In this document: one piece after another, positions 4,766-7,537 of the stretch
How positions within the stretch are numbered: the first letter of the stretch is position 1
Layout: each line of letters starts with the position of its first letter
NCBI GenBank assembly: GCA_019236085.1
Contig: JAFAJR010000113.1
Coordinates: forward strand, 1 to 7,537
Length of the DNA stretch: 7,537 nt
Source: Candidatus Dormiibacterota bacterium
GTDB taxonomy: Bacteria > Chloroflexota > Dormibacteria > Aeolococcales > Aeolococcaceae
Reading direction: 5' to 3'
Notes under the pieces: generated by a model
The model's input: the letters and a program-made list of their open reading frames with translations, nothing else
Database searches by the model: none
Told to the model about the DNA's origin: nothing
Program-made: the position numbers and the translations under genes

Positions 4766-6340
4766 GTGACTGAGGACCGATCCCCGGACTCGCTCGCCGG
4801 TCTTGTCGACGACCTGCACACCCGCCGGCAGCGGGCGCTCGCCATGGGCGGCGAGGAGCGGGTCCAACAGCAGCATGACAAGGGCAAGCTGACAGCGCGC
4901 GAACGTGTGACCTTGCTCTTCGACGAAGGGACGTTCGTGGAATCGGGTTTGCTGGCGCACCAGCACGCGCTCACCGGCGCCGACAGCGATCCTGAGCGCA
5001 CCCCGGCCGACGGCGTCATTACAGGCGAAGGACTGATCGACGGCAGACGCGTGTACTGCGCGGCGTACGACTTCACAGTCATGGCGGGGTCGATGGGCAT
5101 GATCGGAGAGCAGAAGGTCGCGAGGCTGCGCAAGAAGGCGCTGCTCAACCGCCTGCCCATGGTGTGGTTGCTGGACTCCGCTGGAGCACGGATCCAGGAG
5201 GCTGCCGGCAGCACCTTCGCCGGCAGTGGCGCGCTGTTCTATGAGCAGGTGCAGATGAGCGGCGTGGTGCCGCAGGTTGCGGCGATGCTCGGGCCATGCG
5301 CTGCGGGCACCGCATACATCCCCGGTCTCGCCGACTTCGTGCCAATGGTCGAGGAGACGAGCAGCATGTCGCTGGGTGGCGCGCGCCTGGTCAAGGCCGC
5401 CACGGGCGAGGAGACCACCGACCACGCCATGGGCGGGAGCCAGGTGCATTGTTACGTCAGCGGCGTCGGCGACCTCGAGGTGGGCGACGACGCCGCGTGC
5501 GTCGCCGCTGTGCGCGGATTTTTGTCATTCCTCCCGTCGAACAACCGCGAGCAAGCTCCGCGGCTTGCGACATCCGACCCTCGTGACCGCCGCATCGATG
5601 ACATCGACACATTGGTTCCCGCGAATCCGCGCTCCGCCTATGACATGCGTAAGGTGATCAAGCGGCTGGCTGACGACGGTGTGGTCTTCGAGGTCAAGCC
5701 GACGTTCGCGCGCAACATCATCACGACGCTGGTGCGATTCGACGGACGTTCCTGTGGCGTCGTCGCCAGCCAGCCGATGGTGAAGGGCGGCGCGCTCGAC
5801 CTCGACGCGGCCGACAAGGCAGCACGGTTCGTGTGGCTCTGCGACGCATTCAACCTGCCGTTGGTGTTCCTGCAGGACGTGCCAGGCTTCATCGTGGGCA
5901 CCGAGGTCGAGCGGCAGGGCATCATCCGCCACGGCGCCAAGATGCTCTACGCGGTGAGCGAGGCGACGGTGCCCAAGGTGACTGTTGTGATGCGCAAGGC
6001 GTACGGCGCCGGGTACTTCGTGATGAACGGCCGCGGCTACGAGCCGGACACGCTGGTGGCTTGGCCCAGCGCCGAGATCTCCGTCATGGGGCCGGAGGGG
6101 GCTGTCGACATCATCTTTCCCAAGCAGATCGCAGCGGCCGAGGATCCCGGCACCGCCCGGGAGCAGTTCGTCGCCTCGGTGCGCGAGACGATAGACCCGT
6201 ACATCGCCGCGTCGTGGGCGATGGTCGACGACATCATCGACCCCGCGGACACGCGCCGGGTGATCTGCGATGCGCTCGACGCGGCCGCAACCAAGCGGCC
6301 CCATCGTGTGTGGCGCAAACACGGTATTCCCCCCGTCTAA
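4766..6340 (+). CDS. Biotin-dependent acyl-CoA carboxylase, carboxyltransferase (beta) subunit
   Basis: This 524-residue protein is the usual length for PccB/AccD-type beta subunits, which move a carboxyl group from carboxybiotin to an acyl-CoA in the cytoplasm. The N-terminus has the family motif QQHDKGKLTARERVTLLFDE. The first crotonase-like half contains LLDSAGARIQEAAGS and the oxyanion segment GPCAAGTAYIPG (from residue 176). The second contains FNLPLVFLQDVPGFIVGT, GIIRHGAKMLYAVSEATVPK, AYGAGYFVMNGRGYEPD and AEISVMGPEGAVDIIFPKQI. The start is GTG: an in-frame stop lies just upstream (4757-4759), and the family N-terminus requires the early start. F418 aligns with Asp422 of Streptomyces PccB, a position linked to acyl-CoA choice. 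Several segments look more like methylcrotonyl-CoA carboxylase. No biotin carboxylase gene is nearby. A decarboxylase role (as in methylmalonyl-CoA decarboxylase) is less likely, because the membrane subunit is absent. Confidence 0.93.
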   Translation: MTEDRSPDSLAGLVDDLHTRRQRALAMGGEERVQQQHDKGKLTARERVTLLFDEGTFVESGLLAHQHALTGADSDPERTPADGVITGEGLIDGRRVYCAAYDFTVMAGSMGMIGEQKVARLRKKALLNRLPMVWLLDSAGARIQEAAGSTFAGSGALFYEQVQMSGVVPQVAAMLGPCAAGTAYIPGLADFVPMVEETSSMSLGGARLVKAATGEETTDHAMGGSQVHCYVSGVGDLEVGDDAACVAAVRGFLSFLPSNNREQAPRLATSDPRDRRIDDIDTLVPANPRSAYDMRKVIKRLADDGVVFEVKPTFARNIITTLVRFDGRSCGVVASQPMVKGGALDLDAADKAARFVWLCDAFNLPLVFLQDVPGFIVGTEVERQGIIRHGAKMLYAVSEATVPKVTVVMRKAYGAGYFVMNGRGYEPDTLVAWPSAEISVMGPEGAVDIIFPKQIAAAEDPGTAREQFVASVRETIDPYIAASWAMVDDIIDPADTRRVICDALDAAATKRPHRVWRKHGIPPV

Positions 6341-6376
6341 TGGCGAAAGGGGGATGGGTTCCCTCAGCGCAGCCCG

Positions 6377-6382
6377 TACAAT
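6377..6382 (+). promoter_or_regulatory. Possible -10 element of a leaderless biotin-carrier transcript
   Basis: TACAAT matches the sigma-A -10 consensus in five of six bases and ends 9 nt before ATG 6392, close to the spacing typical of leaderless actinobacterial genes. No convincing -35 is present, and no Shine-Dalgarno lies between it and the ATG. It would give the biotin carrier a supply independent of the carboxyltransferase. The call is tentative. Confidence 0.4.
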
Positions 6383-6391
6383 TGCGTGCCC

Positions 6392-6604
6392 ATGGCTGAG
6401 GTGAAAGCGGAGCTGGTCGGCAACCTGTGGAAGATCGTGACCGAGGTTGGGCAGCAGGTCGAGGAGGACGACACGCTGATGATCCTGGAGTCGATGAAGA
6501 TGGAGATACCGATCACCTCACCGGTCAGCGGCACGGTGAAGGAGATCACGGTGAAAGAAGGCGACGTGGTGCAGGAAGGCCAGACCGTGGCCATCGTCGA
6601 GTAG
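6392..6604 (+). CDS. Free-standing biotin carboxyl carrier protein (TB7.3-like)
   Basis: This 70-residue protein is a single biotinyl domain. It has the attachment motif ESMKMEIP with K36 as the expected biotinylated lysine, the mirrored hairpins of the fold (GQQVEEDDTLMIL and VKEGDVVQEGQTVAIV), and ITSPVSGTV after the motif. It should carry carboxybiotin from a biotin carboxylase to the carboxyltransferase encoded 51 nt upstream. In most actinobacterial acyl-CoA carboxylases the carrier is fused to the biotin carboxylase. Here it stands alone, in length and sequence much like M. tuberculosis TB7.3 (Rv3221c). ATG 6392 is chosen over GTG 6386 because it gives the family-like MAEVKAE start and sits correctly after a -10-like TACAAT. 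The MKM context points to biotin rather than lipoate. Confidence 0.92.
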   Translation: MAEVKAELVGNLWKIVTEVGQQVEEDDTLMILESMKMEIPITSPVSGTVKEITVKEGDVVQEGQTVAIVE

Positions 6605-6613
6605 GCTCGCCTC

Positions 6614-6829
6614 ATGTGCCGGAGCATCAAGACGCTGCGCGCCGGCAGCGTGGCCGCGCCGCCTGACGACATCCACGCCGCCGCCCTGCAGTACGTGCGC
6701 AAGGTGAGCGGTTACCGCGTGCCGTCGCCAGCGAACCGCGATGTGTTCGACTCCGCTGTCGACAACGTCGCGGCAGCCACCGCGCGCCTGCTGGACGAGC
6801 TGCGTGTAGGAGCCCGCGTCGTCAGCTGA
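6614..6829 (+). CDS. DUF2277 family small protein
   Basis: This 71-residue protein matches the DUF2277 pattern. It opens with MCRSIKTLR, has a central AAALQYVRKVSGYRVPSPAN (residues 22-41), and ends in a helix, FDSAVDNVAAATARLLDEL. It has no signal peptide or membrane segment, so it should be cytoplasmic. The conserved C2, the basic N-terminus and the YVRK/SGYR basic patch suggest nucleic-acid or protein binding, but no member's function is known to me. It starts 9 nt after the biotin-carrier stop, with only a weak GTAGG before it, so it is probably co-transcribed. Its last 8 bp overlap the end of the esterase gene on the other strand. A link to biotin or acyl-CoA metabolism is suggested by position only. 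Confidence 0.85.
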   Translation: MCRSIKTLRAGSVAAPPDDIHAAALQYVRKVSGYRVPSPANRDVFDSAVDNVAAATARLLDELRVGARVVS

Positions 6830-7537
6830 GCCGCTGCGCCAGGTACGCCAGGGAGAGCGGGTAGCGGTAGTCGATGGCCTGGTGCGTGCCGTCGAACAAC
6901 TCGAAGTGCACATCTGTGACGCCGATCGCAGCCAGCTCATCGCGGAACGCCAGAGCCGCGAGGTCGAGGAAGAAGTCGTCCCGGGTTCCGGCGTCGATCC
7001 AAATGGCGCGCTGCGAGCGCAGCGCATCGGCGTGGTCGCGGACCATGCGCACCGGGTCCCAGGCCAGCCAGCGCGACCACACGTCTTCACGAAGCCTGCC
7101 GGTGTGCGGCTCGAACGGCAGCTCCGGGGTCCCGTCGTTCCGCGCTGAGAAGCACGCCGCGACACCCAACAGACCTAGCAGGTCCTGGTCGCCGTCCTTG
7201 GTGAAGGCGACGCGCGAGCGGAAGTCGTCCCACCACTTGAGGATGTCTCCGTCGTACGGCCGCAGATGACGGACCGCCCTGGGGAACTCCGGGATGTACA
7301 CGCACTCGTACAACCCGTCGCCGGCGTGCGTGGCGAGGCCGCCGAAGAGGTCGGGACGGAGCATCGGCGTGATCATCGCGCCGAAACCCCCGCTGGACTT
7401 TCCCTGGATGCCACGATGCGCGGGGTCGGCGATCGTGCGGTAGTGCTCATCGACGAAGGTGACGACCTCGTCGCACAGATAGGTGTGGTAGCGACCGGTG
7501 CCCGGAGAGTCCACGAACTGCGAGCCGCCGTATGCCA
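6822..7537 (-). CDS. Alpha/beta-hydrolase putative esterase, 3' part (5' end outside window)
   Basis: The frame is open from the right edge to TGA at 6824-6822. The sequence upstream of an internal GTG (7514) still fits the family (AYGGSQFVDSPGTGRYH), so the true start lies outside the window. It belongs to the enterochelin-esterase/S-formylglutathione-hydrolase-like group (PF00756 type). RYHTYLCDEVVTFVDEHYRT leads to the nucleophile elbow GKSSGGFGA, a GxSxG motif with its Ser codon at 7397-7395. IDAGTRDDFFLD is the likely acid region. DGTHQAIDYR carries the likely catalytic His at 6884-6882. These enzymes hydrolyse carboxylic or thioesters in a serine-protease-like way. The substrate cannot be read from sequence. 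The visible part shows no membrane segment; a signal peptide could lie in the missing part. It converges on the DUF2277 gene and is probably independently expressed. Confidence 0.88.
   Translation of the reverse strand, partial: AYGGSQFVDSPGTGRYHTYLCDEVVTFVDEHYRTIADPAHRGIQGKSSGGFGAMITPMLRPDLFGGLATHAGDGLYECVYIPEFPRAVRHLRPYDGDILKWWDDFRSRVAFTKDGDQDLLGLLGVAACFSARNDGTPELPFEPHTGRLREDVWSRWLAWDPVRMVRDHADALRSQRAIWIDAGTRDDFFLDLAALAFRDELAAIGVTDVHFELFDGTHQAIDYRYPLSLAYLAQRLS

Noticed and set aside
3947..5449. Long minus-strand open frame of 500 codons opposite the crotonase and carboxyltransferase genes
   Set aside because: It is His/Arg/Ala-rich with no domain, and lies opposite two genes with clear catalytic motifs. 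Such antisense frames are normal in G+C-rich DNA.
6386..6391. GTG start for the biotin carrier two codons upstream
   Set aside because: It adds only Met-Pro, lies too close to the TACAAT element and has no Shine-Dalgarno; ATG 6392 gives the family-like N-terminus.
4766..6604. Sodium-pumping methylmalonyl- or glutaconyl-CoA decarboxylase
   Set aside because: The carboxyltransferase and biotin carrier would fit, but the polytopic membrane beta subunit that defines these pumps is absent from the window.

Overview
The window is G+C-rich DNA from what is most likely an actinobacterium. The evidence is the strong G/C bias at third codon positions, an ECF sigma/anti-sigma pair facing a DUF4349 lipoprotein, a roughly 70-residue free biotin carrier like mycobacterial TB7.3, a DUF2277 protein, and several genes that look leaderless. 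A deep-branching class such as Acidimicrobiia or Thermoleophilia would fit, but nothing here fixes the class.

Layout. (1) Bases 1-485, minus strand: the 5' part of an exported DUF11-repeat protein that runs off the left edge. (2) 588-660, plus strand: tRNA-Arg(CCU) with an unusual U at the discriminator position. (3) 695-2094, minus strand: an ECF sigma factor and its membrane-anchored zinc-binding anti-sigma factor, joined by a 4-nt ATGA overlap. (4) 2095-2192: a short divergent control region. (5) 2193-3116, plus strand: a DUF4349 lipoprotein. (6) 3184-6829, plus strand: a tightly packed run encoding a cytoplasmic SH3-domain protein with a Pro/Gln linker, a crotonase (enoyl-CoA hydratase family), a biotin-dependent carboxyltransferase beta subunit, a free biotin carrier protein and a DUF2277 protein. 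(7) 6822-7537, minus strand: the 3' part of an alpha/beta-hydrolase esterase that runs off the right edge and overlaps the DUF2277 gene tail to tail by 8 bp.

How the genes work together. The sigma operon and the lipoprotein share a mirror-image control region. A 12-bp perfect palindrome (2127-2138) supplies GAACC to both strands, and each GAACC is followed after exactly 16 nt by CGTAC. This is the form expected of an ECF promoter, so the sigma factor probably drives its own operon and the lipoprotein together, and the anti-sigma factor probably gates it from the membrane. The second module looks like acyl-CoA metabolism: a carboxyltransferase plus a separate biotin carrier, with no biotin carboxylase in the window, next to a hydratase-like enzyme. 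The carboxyltransferase mixes propionyl-CoA-carboxylase-like and methylcrotonyl-CoA-carboxylase-like signatures, so its substrate cannot be read off simply. No mobile element, CRISPR array or phage gene is visible.
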